From: Hyperoodon ampullatus | Lineage: Eukaryota; Chordata; Mammalia; Artiodactyla; Ziphiidae | Assembly: GCA_949752795.1 (NCBI GenBank) | Contig: CATKHW010000394.1 | Location: 1-64,000 of the forward strand | Direction of reading: 5' to 3' | Length of the DNA stretch: 64,000 nt | Shown: in pieces, positions 36,048 to 48,611 of the stretch | How positions within the stretch are numbered: the first letter of the stretch is position 1 | Layout of the letters: each line of letters begins with the position of its first letter | Program-made: the position numbers and the translations under genes | The notes under the pieces: generated by a model | Seen by the model: the letters and a program-made list of their open reading frames with translations, nothing else | Databases searched by the model: none | Told to the model about the DNA's origin: nothing

Positions 36048-36080
36048 CCATTCAGTTTGGGACTCCAATTATATATATTT
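35606..36080 (-). mobile_element. Ancient LINE-1 ORF1/5' region
   Basis: The antisense string GAATATTTTCACTGGATATA, 'gaattctgggttaacaattt', 'cagcagcttgattattatgg' and 'tttgggactccaattatata' follows the order of the ORF1 C-terminal and upstream region in old mammalian L1. It contains the (TC)n tract at 36014-36045. Confidence 0.68.
36014..36045. repeat. (TC)n microsatellite
   Basis: An uninterrupted TC tract of about 30 bases inside the ancient L1 segment. Confidence 0.95.
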
Positions 36081-36099
36081 ATTTAAAACTTTGTTTTTC

Positions 36100-38045
36100 A
36101 TTAATAAACTTTATTTTTATAGCAGTTTCAGATTTACAGCAAAATTGAGTGGAAAGTGCACAGAATTCCCATATACTCTGTTTTCACATACACAATCTTC
36201 CCTACTACTGACATTCTGTACCCCAGTGGTACATTTGTTATAATTGATGAACCTACATTGACACATCATTATTACTCAGAGCCATAGTTTACATTAAGGT
36301 TCACTCTTAGTGTTGTACATTCTATGGGCGTGGACAAATGCATAATGACATATATACACCACTGTAGTATCATAAAGAATCATTTTACTGCCCTTAAAAT
36401 ACTTTTTCCTCTGCTTATTCATCCTTCTATCCTCCCTACCCAACTTTTTGATCTTTTTACTGTCTTCATAGCTTTGTCTTTTCTAGAATACCTTATACTT
36501 GGAATAACACAGTATGTAGCCTTTTCAGATTAGCTTCTTTCACTTGGTAATAGTCATTTAAGGTTCCCGTATGTCTTTTCATGACTTGATGGCTCATTTC
36601 TTCTTAGTGCTGAATAATATTTCATGGTTTGGATGTACCACAGTTTGTTTATCCATTCACCTACTGAAGGACATCTTGGTTGCTTTCAAGTTTTGTCAAT
36701 TATGAGTAAGGTTTCTATAAACATTCATGTGTAGGTTTTTGTGTGAATATAAGGTATCAATTTCCTGGGGAGATACCAAGGAGCACAATTGTTGGATTGT
36801 ATGGTAAGAGTACACTCATTTTGTAAGAAATTGCCAAGTTGGCTTCCAAAGTGGCTGTACCATTTTGCATCCCCACAAGCAATGAATGAGAGTTTCTTTT
36901 TCTCCCCATCCTCACCAGCATTTGCTGTTGTCAGTGTTTTGGATTTTGGCCATTCTAATAAGTGGGTAGTGATATCTCACTGTTTTAATTTGCAAGCACC
37001 TCATGACATATGATGCTGAACACCTTTTCAAATGTTCCCCTGCCATCTCTTTGTCTTCTTCACTGAGATGCCTGTTTAGGTCTTTGACATATTTTTTAAT
37101 TACATCGTTGGTCTTCTTACTGTTGAGTTTTAAGCACTCTTTGTATATTCTGTATAACAGTCCTTTATCAGATGTATCTTTTGCAAATCTTTTCTCCCAG
37201 TCTGTGGCTTGTCTTCTCATTCTCTTGACATCATCTTTCACAGAGAAGTTTTTAATTTTAATGAAGTCCAACTTATCAATTACTTCTTTCATGGATCATG
37301 CCTTTCGTGTTGTATCTAAAAAGTCATTGCCATAGAAAAGGTCATCTAGGTTTTCTCCCATGTTATCTTCTAGGAGTTGTTTTGTTTTTGGTTTTATATT
37401 TAGGCCCATTATCCACTTTGAGTTAATTTTGGTGAAGGGTGTAAGGTCTGTGTCTAGGTCCATTCTTTTCTTCTAGTACCACTTGTTGAAAAAAATTTAT
37501 TTGATTCACTTAATTGCTTTTGCTCCTTTGCCAAAGATCAGTTGACCATCCTTAAATGAGTTTATGTCTGGGATCCTGGTTCTGTTCCATTGATCTCTTT
37601 TTTATTCTTTCACCAATACCAAATTGTCTTGATCACTGTAGCTTTATAAGTCTTGAAGTTGGGTAGTGTTAGTCTTCCCACTTTGTTCTTCTCCAGTATC
37701 ATGTTGGTTTATAGGTCTTTGCTTCTCCATGTAAACTTTAGGCTCAGTTTGTCAATAACAAAAAAGAACTTGCTGGCATTTTAATTGCAATTGCATTGAA
37801 TCTGTAGATCAAGTTGAGAATAATAGACATCTTCACAATGTTGAGTCTCCCTCTCTATGAACATAAAATTCCTCTCCATTTATTTAGTTCTTCTCTGATA
37901 TCTTTCATCAGAGTTTTGTAGTTTTCTTCATATAGGTCTCACAGATAATTTGTTAGGTTTCTACATAAGTATATCATTTTGGGGTGTTAATATCAATGGT
38001 ACTGTTTTCAATTTCAAATTCCACTGGTTCATGGTGGTAGTTTTA
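36100..38045 (-). mobile_element. Ancient LINE-1, ORF2 C-terminal half and 3' UTR
   Basis: It begins with antisense L1M-type 3' sequence ('cagatttacagcaaaattga' near 36129) and continues into ORF2. The minus-strand frame 36912-37292 still reads as the ORF2 C-terminal region (RMRRQATDWEKRFAKDTSDK, RIYKECLKLNSKKTNDVIKK). It ends near 38045 within the ORF2 palm/thumb region. More diverged than the L1s at 7549 and 32370. Confidence 0.8.
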
Positions 38046-40969
38046 AGGTTTTTAATATAGTTCTTAAGCCATCTTTGTCAGAAGCTCTGCTGAGCTGGGA
38101 CAGAGGGCTGAGCTGCCAAGTGTCAGAATAACAACAAGGCAAAAATGAAAGAGTTAGGCCTTTAATCAGTTACTGTGATGGCAAAAGCAAGAGTCTCAAA
38201 CTGGAGGGAAGCCCAACTCCCTCTATTCCACTTTCCCCATGGAAAGGCACATGGGTTGAAGATCAAGTAGATCAACAAAGAAGTAGGAGTCATCTCAGTG
38301 TTGAGGCCCCCCCCCCCAAACAGTATGCTCTGGCAGTCTTATGGAGTCTAGGGTCAAGGGAGGAGGGCAAGGCAAAGGGCTAGGAGTGGAGAAGCACTGG
38401 GTACTGAGTTAGAGTGGGGAAACTTCAGCAGAAGACCTCTGCCCAAGGTCCTGGGAATGAAGGCACAGGGGCTAGGAATGCAGATAGGAAAAGAGCATGA
38501 CTGGCCAAAGGGGCCTGAATCCTTGTCTGCAGCTTCAAACGGCCATGCACTAAGTGATGTTGGGAAGGCAGCTTTCTCTCACATGGCTGGCCAAAAGTTC
38601 AGCCTTTTTAATGGCCTATTATTGAGCCTGAAAGATCACACATAGTTTTTCAACCAGGGGCCAAATACCTCAGTGACTTTTTTAGTTCCTAAAACAAATA
38701 CCCTGAGTATTTAGGAGATCACTTCACACTACATGTCTATACCTTTGATGTCCCCAAGTACTGGACAATTCTGTTAACTTGGTTCTGCTCTTAACCATGA
38801 GATATCTGCTTGCTGGTAGGGCCCTCATATTTGCAGTGCAGCTCTCAGCAAGGACAGTGGGGAATAATCATACACATTTATTAGACCCGACCTTTCCATT
38901 TCCTATTCCAATAATAAATACCCTGAGCTGTAGGTTCTAGCTGCTCCAGCTGCTGTGAATTCCAATATCTGCCTCATCAGCTCAATGAGGATGTCCTGAC
39001 CTTGGGTTCTATCTCTTATGCTCCCTAAGCAGGTGTCTGAAAATTATTCCAAGGCAGAGAGCCAGAGTAAAGATGAGGCTCACTTTGTGTGTTTTTCTTT
39101 GCTCAGGGATTGCAGGACTATGTCTATTGTCCAACACCTGAAAATAGTTGCTGTGTGCATGCTGTCTAGTGTTAAGATTCTGTACAGCAAGATGAGAAAC
39201 ACAGTACCAGCAATTCATCACTGTCTAGTAATAAGTCTTTTATGCCATGATTATATTTTTGCACTGAAATTTACCTTTTATTTTGTTAAAATCTGTGATC
39301 TGAAGAACACAGAAACAAATAGCATTATTGCCATAGACAAATTATTGCCAGTTTTGTTGTAAATTTCCCGAGAAATACAACAAAATATCAATTATTTACT
39401 CTAACTCAGGCATAAATATCTAATGCAAAACTTAAAAGGTAACCACTAACACTGCAAGTGGTAAAATACAATACTGGTAAATTTTTCTAGAAAAATCAAA
39501 CAGGTAAATGACCTGAACATGAAATAAAATGAACACATGAAAAATAACATGCTAGATAACATAATTATTGTTGACAATTCAAAATGGAAATCTTTTTAAA
39601 AACTAAATGAGGAATTTAAGTGCTTAATGGAATTCTTACAGAAAATTGGTTTCTCTCTTGAAGCTTATCAATAACTATGCAATTAAAATATATTCATAAT
39701 CATAGAAAAAAGACATTTTTAGAAAATTGTGTCATATATCCAATATAAATGGTTAAGTGAAAAACAAAACAGAAATCCATTTAACTAACATAAAAATAAT
39801 CTATTTTTGGAAAATGTAATAACTTTTACCTGAAATTTCTTGCAAATTGCCTTTTGATACTACTTATTTTAAAATTATATAATTGTCTTTATAAATGGAT
39901 TCATTATTTTCTGTTTGGTTTTTGAAATGCATAATTCCCTAGCAAGTACTGCATCTATTTTTGTTACTTACTAGCACACAAGTTAGGTGTGAATAGATCT
40001 TATGATTTTAAAATGTCTCTATATTTGCGGTCATGCCTAACTTATTTTTTATATCATATAATTATTTACATATGTTCTCTTTTTCTTTGGTTAGTCTTTC
40101 CTCAGTTTAGCTGTGATAATGATTTTTACATTTATTGATTGATTTCAAACATTTTTAGATTACTAACGTGTTAATTTATGTTTCATGATTATTTATTTTC
40201 TGTTGTTTTTTTGTATAATTCATTTTCCTGTTTTTGTACATCTAAGTGATTATCATAGTTTCATCCGTATGGCAAATTTTAAAAACTTTGCACACATCAT
40301 CATTCATTGTCATTCTTGGTGTTTTTTCCTTGAATTATACATGGTTGAAATATATGTGATCCCTGATTTCTTTGTGTCCTCGTTTACTTGATTTTGGACA
40401 AACACTACTTTAACAATTATCTGTGATTTTTTAATTTTACTTTTACTGCAAGATATATTTGAATTTGTTTCTAACTGTGCTTATATATACAGCACATACA
40501 TTTTGTCTCTGCTTCCCTTTCATCTTATCTCTTTTATAAAAATTAGTTTTAACTTTAGATTTTTTTTATGTCCAATTTTTAATATTTTGTTTTCTCCATC
40601 ATTATGATATAATAAGAATGTCAGGTGTTGTACTGCAAGTAGCTCTTTTAAACATTTAGATGTATTCATTATATTTACATTCATTACATATAATGTATTC
40701 ATTATATTTTGTCATTCTGTCATTTTTAATGCAGAATTAGCAACTGTAAGATCTCAGATAATTTAAGGTGTGTAATCAAATAGTTTTACTTCAAATCTTC
40801 CAAATCTTCTTTTCCCATGTACTTATGAATCATTGAATGTACAACCAGGAGTGCCAGATTGAGATTATTCTTACTATGTTAAATAGTCACTTCATGTAGA
40901 ATCTCTTTATAATTTTTACTTGTGCCTCGTGCTTGAAAACTGATCTTAAAACATTTATTTTAAAGATGT
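38046..40969. other. Anonymous segment: GC-richer 38050-39200, AT-rich after
   Basis: 38050-39200 has moderate GC, a run of 12 C near 38308, and a texture like an old LTR or retroelement flank, but no diagnostic motif was recognised. A 114-codon plus-strand frame at 39018-39362 has no recognisable domain and is probably chance. 39370-40969 is AT-rich with nothing recognised. Confidence 0.4.
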
Positions 40970-40970
40970 C

Positions 40971-41136
40971 TTTTCAACTGCAGCACTATTGATATTTGGG
41001 GTCAGATGATTTTTTTGTGTGTGTGGAAAGCTGTCCTGGACAGTATAGAATATTTAGCAAAGTACACTTAGTTGTAGCAATCAAATATGTCTGCCAAATG
41101 TCTTCTGGGGATAGGTAATATCACCCCAGTTGAAAA
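40971..41136. mobile_element. MER5A-like hAT MITE remnant
   Basis: Short terminal inverted repeats TTTTCAACT (40971-40979) and AGTTGAAAA (41128-41136) enclose CAGCACTATTGATATTTGGG, AGCTGTCCTGGACAGTATAG, 'gtctgccaaatgtcttctgg' and 'aatatcacccc' in the order expected for MER5A. It is non-autonomous, with no coding capacity. Confidence 0.82.
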
Positions 41137-41527
41137 CTATAGATTCAGATTTAATTTTTATTTTAGTTAATTTTAGTTCTCAAGCACTTTTGTGTTTATC
41201 ATTTCTATTTTCTAAAATCCATGTTTTAAGTAATTTCAATATTTTCCAGAGGTAGCTTGTTGGATGTATGCCCTGCTCTTTGTTTATCTAACAATATTTT
41301 TTTTTGTTATATTTATACATGAAAGTTAATTTGTCTGGGTTTGCAATCTAAGGAGTTACTTTTTTTTCATTTCAAAATCTGTAGATGTCATGACCTTTTG
41401 TTCATGCATAAGAAGGTAAGACTGCTTGGTGTCTGTTTTTAAGTAAACTTTTTCTAATTTTTTTTTTGTGTGTGTGTCCAGAATTGTTACCCAAATAGGT
41501 ATATTCTGGATCTGTGTTCATTAATTT
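41137..41527. other. Anonymous T-rich spacer
   Basis: No gene or repeat recognised; several T-runs. Confidence 0.4.
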
Positions 41528-41638
41528 TTTTCTTGATTTTTTTTGAAGTTAGTTGATTTACAGTATTATATTAGTTTCAGGTATAAAATATAGTGATTCA
41601 ATATTTTTACAGAATACACTCCATTTAAAGTTATTATA
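41528..41638 (-). mobile_element. LINE-1 3' terminus, left part of a split element
   Basis: Antisense L1 3' end (TTAGTTGATTTACAGTATTA, then 'ttagtttcaggtataaaata'). The sequence stops at 41638 and continues in register at 48612, so it is the left piece of the L1 that continues to 50040. Confidence 0.82.
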
Positions 41639-42700
41639 GGGGTGGAGTCAAGATAGTGGACTAGGAGGAGGTGGAATTCGTGTCTCTGTACAACTAGGGC
41701 ACCTACCAGGCACCCATGGGGGACCACGGACACCTAAGTGGATGGAAGGAACCCCCAGCAACCTGATAGGACGTGGGGCATGGGAGTAGTGAAGGGGTAG
41801 GAGAAGTGGAGGTGGGACAGGACTGGCACCCCTGAGAGGCGGCTGGGGGAGGGGAAGGGATCCCATGCCCAAAGGGGGAAATTAGGGAACCATTGGGAAG
41901 GAAAAGGATGAAAAGGGAGCATGACCAGGTTTCCCCTGCCCACTTGGGCCCCCAGAAACCTGCTGAGATCCCAGGCCTGATCCTCTGCTACCCCCTCCAG
42001 CCGCATGGGTCCTGAGGGAGTGGGAGGGAGTGAAGGGAGCAAAAGTAAAGGTCAGACCTCCAGGACTGGCACTTGAGGGGTGGCTGTGGGAGGGGAGGAG
42101 TTCCTACACCCAGTGGGACTCACACACGGTTAGGGGTCCCGCAGGGACAGGGGAGACCCTGGGGGAGATGGTGGGGGATGGGTATGAAGGAACAGAAGGG
42201 AATGCAACCAGTGCTTTCCCAGTCCACTTAGGCACTGGGGAGCCTGTTGGGCTCTGGAGCCTAATCCTCTGCCCTCAGAGCCTCCCTCCTGCCATGTAGA
42301 GCTCAAGCCCCGCCCCTACACCCCTCCACCCAGGGCCTTACCTCTCCACTCAGAGACCCCCTCTGAGACCCCCTCCAACCTCGCTGGGCCTAAACCCCAC
42401 CAACACACCCTCACGTAGGGTGTTACCTCCAAACTCTGGAACTCCACACTCTGGAGGGCCTCCTTTCCATGTGTTGCCTCTCTGCCTCTGAGCAGATCCT
42501 AAGCAGAGGCCGTGCCCCACACTTCAAAGTCACCCTGCCTAGGCCCCACCCCCAAGATTTTTTCTAGCTACATGGATCCAGAGTCTAGGCCACACCCCAT
42601 GCTCAAAAGTCACCCCCCACCAGCCTAGGTCCCTCCCCACCCTAAGTCCCACCCCTGCCTAAGTTCCACCTCTGCCTAAACTCCTCCCCCATAGCCAAGG

Positions 42701-42930
42701 CTTTTTTTTTTTACATCTTTATTGGAGTATAATTGCTTTACAATGGTGTGTTAGTTTCTGCTTTATAACAAAGTGAATCAGTTATACATATACATATGTT
42801 CCCATATCTCTTCCCTCTTCCATCTCCCTCCCTCCCACCCTCCTTATCCCACCCCTCTAGGTGGTCACAAAACACCGAGCTGATCTCCCTGTGCTATGTG
42901 GCTGCTTCCCAATAGCTATCTATTTTACGT
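42701..42930 (-). mobile_element. Short L1 3' end nested in the L1 5' UTR
   Basis: A T-run (42702-42711) is followed by ACATCTTTATTGGAGTATAA, the antisense of the long L1 3' end, then antisense 3' UTR (CTCCCTCCCACCC and AGCTGATCTCCCTGTGCTAT) to about 42930. A strongly 5'-truncated insertion of about 230 bp. The target-site duplication is masked by T-rich flanks. Confidence 0.85.
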
Positions 42931-43255
42931 TTTTCTTTCTTTTTTCCTCTTTTAGATTGGGGTTCTGTTTTACCTTGTTGATTCATTGTTGTTGATACAT
43001 TTATATTTTTATTTTTTCTAATATTTTATTTTTTTAGGTTTCTTTTATTCTTTATGCTTTGTTATTCTTCTGCTTCTTTTGGCTTGTTTGCCATCCCCCC
43101 CCCCCACCTTTCTTTTTCCTTTTTCTATTGTGATTTTATTTTACCTTGTTGCAGTTGTTTCAATTATATTTTTATTATTCCTAATGTATTTTTTATCTTT
43201 CTAATTTTATTTTGTTTTGTATTCTTTGTTATTGTATTGCTCCTTTTTTTCTTTT

Positions 43256-43372
43256 TCTTTTTTTTTTTAATGCCACGCCACACAGCTGTGGGATCTTGGT
43301 TCTCAGGTGGGAGGTCGGGCCCAAGCTCCTGTGCTGGGTGCTCCAAGTCCAAACCACTGGACTAACAGAGAA
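43256..43372 (-). mobile_element. Possible SINE-derived segment in the L1 5' UTR
   Basis: A T-run is followed by 'gtgggatcttggttctcagg' and ends with CCAAACCACTGGACTAAC, the order expected of an antisense cetartiodactyl tRNA-derived SINE. Divergence is high. It may be a fixed part of this L1 family's 5' UTR rather than an independent insertion. Confidence 0.45.
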
Positions 43373-43589
43373 CCTCAGACCCCAGGGAATATTAACTGGA
43401 GTGAGGTCTCCTGGAGATGCTCATCTCAGCACCAAGAGCCGGCTCTATCCAACTGCTGGCAAACTCCAGTGCTGGATGCCTCAGACCAAACAACCAGTAA
43501 GACAAGAATACAGCCCCACCCATCAAAAAACAAAAATGAAATAAAAAAATACGTTACAGACAAGGGAGCAAGGTAAAAATGTAAAAGAC

Positions 43590-44455
43590 CAAATAAATGA
43601 AGATGAAATAGTAAACCTACCTGAAAATGAATTCAGAGTAATGATAGTAAAGATGATCCAAAATCTCGGAAACAGAATGGAGCATATACAAAAAACATTT
43701 AACAAGGATCTAGAAGAACAAAAGAGCAAACAAATAGTTATGAACAACACAATAAGTGAAATTAAAAATACTCTAGAAGGAATCAGTAGCAGAATAACTG
43801 AAGCAGAAAATGGATAAATGAGCTGGAAGATAAAATGGTGGAAATAACTGCCAGGGAGCAGAACAAAGAAAAAAGGAATTGTGGACAGTCCCAGAGACTT
43901 CTGGGACAACATTAACTGCACCAACATTCAAATCATAGGCATCCAAGAAGAAGAAGAGAAAAAGAAAGGGTCTGAGAAAATATTTGAAGAGATTATAGTC
44001 AAAAATTTCCCCCACATGGGAAAGGAAATAGTCAGTCAAGGCCAGGAAGCACAGAGTCCCATACAGGATAAACCCAAAGAGAAACACACCAAGACACATA
44101 TTAATCAAACTATCAAAAGTTAAATACAAAGAAAAAAATATTAAAAGCTGCAAGGGAAAAGCAACAAATAACATACAAGGGAATCCCCATAAGGTTAACA
44201 GCAGATCTTTCAGCAGAAACTCTGCAAGCCAGAAGGGAGTGGCAGGACATATTGAAAGTGATGAAAGGGAAAAACCTACAACCAAGATTACTCTACCCAG
44301 CAAGGATCTCATTCAAATTCAATGGAGAAATCAAAAGTTTCACAGAGAAGCAAAGGCTAGGAGAATTCAACACCACCAAACCAGCTTTACAACAAATGCT
44401 ATAGGAACTTCTTTAAGTGGGAAACACAAGAGAAGAAAAATACCCAGAAAATTAA
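43590..44455 (+). pseudogene. L1 ORF1 of the full-length element, disabled
   Basis: The coiled-coil-like region (many E/K/N codons, about 43600-43860) is followed by the RNA-recognition region (IQIIGIQEEEE at about 43930; NFPHMGKEIV at about 44005) and the C-terminal domain (TKITLPSKDLIQI-like reading in a shifted frame at about 44290). Stops at about 43815 and 44120 and several frame changes break it. Confidence 0.82.
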
Positions 44456-44499
44456 ATGGAAATCAATTAAGAAAATGGTAATAGGAACATATATTTTGA

Positions 44500-47400
44500 T
44501 AATCACCTTGAATGTAAATGGATTAAATGCTCCAACCAAAAGACACAGACTGGCTGAATGGATACAAAAACAAAACCCTTATATATGATGTCTACAAGAA
44601 ACCCACTTCAGACCTAAGGACACATACAGACTGAAAGTGATGGGATGGGAAAAGACATTCCATGCAAGTGCAAATCACAAGAAAGCTGGTGTAGCAATTC
44701 TCATATCAGATAAGATAGACTTTAAAATATAGACTTTTACAAGAGATAGGGAATGCCACTAAATTATCAAGGGATCAATTCAAGAAGAAAACAAAACAAT
44801 TATAAATATTTATGCATCCAACATAGGAACACCTCAATATATAAGGCAAATTCTAACAGCCATAAAAGGAGAAATAGACAGTAACACAATAATAGTGGGA
44901 GACTTTAACACCCCACTCATGCCAATAGACAGATCATCCAGACAGAAAATAAATATGGAAACACAGGCTTTAAATGACACAATAGACCAAATAGACTTAA
45001 TTGATATTTTTAGGAAAGTCCACCTGAAAGTGGAAGAATACACTTTCTTCTCAAGTGCACATGGAACGTCCTCCAAAATAGATCACATTTTGGGTCACAA
45101 ATCAAACCTTGGATTATTTAAGAAAATTGAAATCTTATCAAGCATCTTTACTGACCACAACGCTATGAGATTAGAAATCAATTACAGGAAAAAAAAACAG
45201 TAAAAAACACAAATACATGGAGGTTGAACAGTGCACTGCCAAATGACCAAGAGATCACTGAAGAAATCAAAGAGGAAATTAAAAAATACCTAGAAACAAA
45301 TGACAATGAAAACACAATGATCCAAAACCTATGAGACACAGCAAAGCAGTTCTAAGAGGGAAGTTCATAGCTTTTCAAGCTCACCTCAAGAAACAAGAAA
45401 AATCTCAAACAATCTAAACTTACACCTAAAGCAACTAGAAAAAGAAGAAAAAAGAAAACACAAAATTAATGGAAGGAAAGAAATCATAAAGATAAGAGCA
45501 GAAATAACTGAAATAGAAACAAAGAAAAAAATAACAAAGATCAATAAAACTAAAAGCTGGTTCTTTGAGAAGGTAAACAAAATGGATAAACCATTAGCTA
45601 GACTCATCAAGAAAAAGAGGGAGAGGACTCAAATCAATAAAACTAGAAATGAAAAAGGGGAAGTTACAACAGACACCACAGAAATACAAAGCATCCTAAG
45701 GACTACTACAAGCAACTCTATGCCAATAAAATGGACAACCTGAAAGAAATGGAAAAATCCTTGGAAAAGTACAACCTTCCAAGATTTATCCAGGAAGAAT
45801 TAGAAAATATAGACAGACCCATCACAGGTAATGAAATTGAAACTGTAATTAAAAATTTTCCAACAAACAATAGTCCACAACCAGATGGCTTCACAGGCGA
45901 ATTGTATCAAACATTTAGAGAAGAGCTAACACCTATCCTTCTCAAACTCTTCCAAAATATACCAGAGGGAGGAACACTCCCAAACTCATTCTACGAGGCC
46001 ACCATCACCCTGATACCAAAAACAAAGAGGTCACAAAAAAAGAAAATTATAAACCAATATCACTGATGAAAAAATCAGGATGCAAAACTCCTCAACAAAA
46101 TACTAGCAAACAGAATCCAACAACACATTAAAAGGATCATACACCATGATCAAGTGAGATTTATCCCAGGGATGTGAGGATTCTTCAATATATGCAAAAC
46201 AATCAATGTGATACACCATATTAACAAATTAAATTATAAAAAACATATGACCATCTCAACAGCTGCAGAAAAAGCTTTTGATAAAATTTAACACCATTTA
46301 TGATAAAAACTCTCCAAACAGTGGGCATAGAGGACACTACCTCAAGATAGTGAAGGCATGTACAACAAACCCATAGCAAACATTACTCTCAGTGGTGAAA
46401 AACTGAAAGCATTTCCTCTAAGATCAGGAACAAGACAAGGATGTCCACTCTTGCCACTCTTATTCATTGGAAGTCCTAGCCACAGCAGTCAGAGAAGAAA
46501 AAGAAATATAAGGAAACCAAATTGGAAAAGAAGAAGTAAAACTGTCACTGTTTGCCAATGACATGATATTATACATAGAAAATCCTAAGGATGCCACTAC
46601 GAAACTACTAAAACTAATCAATGAATTTGGTAAGGTTGCAGGATACGAAATTAATGCACAGAAATCTCTTGCATTCCTATGCACTAACAACAAAAAATCA
46701 GAAAGAGAAATTAAGGAAACAATCCCACTTACCATTGCAAGAAAAAGAATAAAATACCTAGGAATAAACCTACCTAAGGAGGCAAAAGACCTGTATGCAG
46801 AAAACTATAAGACGCTGGTGAAATAAATCAAAGATAACATAAACAGATGGAGAGACATACCATGCTCCTGGATTGGAAGAATCAATATTGTGAAAATGAC
46901 TATACACCCAAAGCAATGTACAGGTTCAATGCAATCCCTATTAAATTACCCATGGCACTTTTCACAGAACTAAAACAAAAAATTTTACAATTTGTATGGA
47001 AAGAACTTTAATAACCAAAGCAATCTTGAGAAAGAAAAAGGGAGCTGGAAAAATCAGGCTCCTTGACTTCAGACTATACTACAAAGCTATAGTAATCAAG
47101 ACAGTATGGTACTGGCACAAAAACAGAAATATAGATCAATGGAACAAAGTAGAAAGCCCAGAGATAAAGCCATGCACATATGGTCACCTTATCTTTGACA
47201 AAGGAGGGAAGAATATACAATGGAGAAAAGCCAACCTCTTCAACAAGTGGTTCTGGGAAAAATGGACAACTACATGTAAAAGAATGAAATTAGAACACTT
47301 CTTAACACCATACACAAAAATAAAATCAAAATGGATTAAAGACCTAAATGTAAAGCCAGACACTATAAAACCTTTAGAGGAAAACATAGGCAGAACACTC

Positions 47401-48250
47401 TATGACATAAGTCACAGCAAGATCCTTTTTGACCCACCTACTAGATTAAGGGAAATAAAAACAGAAATAAACAAATGGGACCTAATGCAACTTAAAAGTT
47501 TTTGCACAGCAAAGGAAACCATAAACAAGACAAAAAGACAATCTGTAGAATGGGAGAAAATATTTGTAAATGAAGCAACTGACAAAGGATTAATCTCCAA
47601 AATATGCAAGCAGCTCATGCAGCTCAGTATCACAAAAACAAACAACTGAGTCCAAAAATGGGTGGAAGACCTAAATAGACATTTCTCTAAATAAGACATA
47701 CAGATGGCTAACAAATGCATGAAAAGGTGCTCAACATCACTAATCATTAGATAAATGCAAATCAAAGCCACAATGACGTATCATCTCACACCAGTTAGAA
47801 AGGCCATCATCAAAAAATCTACAAACCATAAATGCTGGGGACGGTGTGGAGAAAAGGGAACCCTCTTGCACTGTTGGTGGGGACGTAAATTGATACAGCC
47901 ACTATGGAGAACCGTCCTTAAAACTAAAAATAGTACTACCACGTGACCCAGCAATCCCACTACTGGACATATACCCTGAGAAAACCATAATTCAAAAAGA
48001 GTCATGTAGCACAATGTTCATTGCAGCTCTATTTACAATAGCCAGGACATGGAAGCAACCTAAATGTCCATGAACAGATGATTGGATAAAGAAGACGTGG
48101 CCCATATATACAATGAAATATTACTCAGCCGTAAAAAGGAACGAAACTGAGTTATTTTAGTGAGGTGGATGGACCTAGAGTCTGTCATACAGAGTGAAGT
48201 AAGTCAGAAAGAGAAAAACAAATATCGTATGCTAATGCATCTATATGGAA
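44500..48250 (+). pseudogene. L1 ORF2 of the full-length element, disabled
   Basis: The endonuclease domain is visible: LNVNGLNAPTKRHRLAEW at about 44510, CLQETHF at about 44590, IIVGDFNTPL at about 44890-44920 and SKIDHILGH near 45075-45105. The reverse transcriptase domain keeps RSGTRQGCP (about 46420), but the catalytic FADD reads FAND at 46551-46562, so a key aspartate is changed to asparagine. The C-terminal part is open at 46996-47649 and the Cys-rich segment is at about 47835-47885. Stops and frameshifts are spread throughout. Confidence 0.88.
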
Positions 48251-48611
48251 TTTTAAAAAGCAGTACTGATGAACCTAGTGGCAGGACAGGAATAAAGACA
48301 CAGACATAGAGAACAGACTTGAGGGCACGGGGGGAAAGGGGGAGCTGGGATGAAGTGATAGAGTAGCACTGACATATATACACTACCAAATGTAAAATAG
48401 ATAGCTAGTGGGAAGCTGCTGCATAGTGCAGGGAGATCAGCTTGGTGCTTTGTGATGACCTAGAGGGATGGGATAGAGAGGGTGTGAGGGATGCTCTAGA
48501 CGGAGGAGATATGGGGATATATGTATACATATAGCTGATTCACTTTGTTGTACAGCATAAACTGACACAACATTGTAAAGCATTTATAGTCCAATAAAGA
48601 TGTGGGAAAAA

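Larger units (their letters stand above)
41639..43580 (+). promoter_or_regulatory. L1 5' UTR (type B), strand-asymmetric and G-rich then C-rich
   Basis: Non-coding internal promoter region of the sense L1. Bases 41640-42250 are purine- and G-rich on the plus strand; 42260-42700 switch to C-rich. A G-quadruplex-type motif lies at 42144-42182. Long frames in several phases here are composition artefacts. CpG is scarce, suggesting past methylation and decay. Confidence 0.75.
41639..48611 (+). mobile_element. Full-length LINE-1 inserted in an older antisense L1
   Basis: It starts with a canonical L1 5' end (GGGGTGGAGTCAAGATAGTG) and includes 5' UTR (41639 to about 43580), ORF1 (about 43590-44455), ORF2 (about 44500-48250), 3' UTR and a 3' end with CCAATAAAG and a short A-run. 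AAAGTTATTATA before the element and AAAGTTTTAAAATA after it look like a decayed target-site duplication. The 5' UTR contains a nested L1 3' end (42701-42930). Both ORFs are disabled. Confidence 0.9.

Noticed and set aside
39018..39362. 114-codon frame as a host exon
   Set aside because: No recognisable domain, overlapping frame on the other strand, no splice context.
41648..42299. Proline-rich frames in the GC-rich stretch
   Set aside because: Low stop density in a C/G-biased L1 5' UTR; no start context, domain or splice support.
43054..43365. Phe-rich frame suggesting a membrane protein
   Set aside because: Translation of T-rich L1 leader sequence; low complexity, not a gene.
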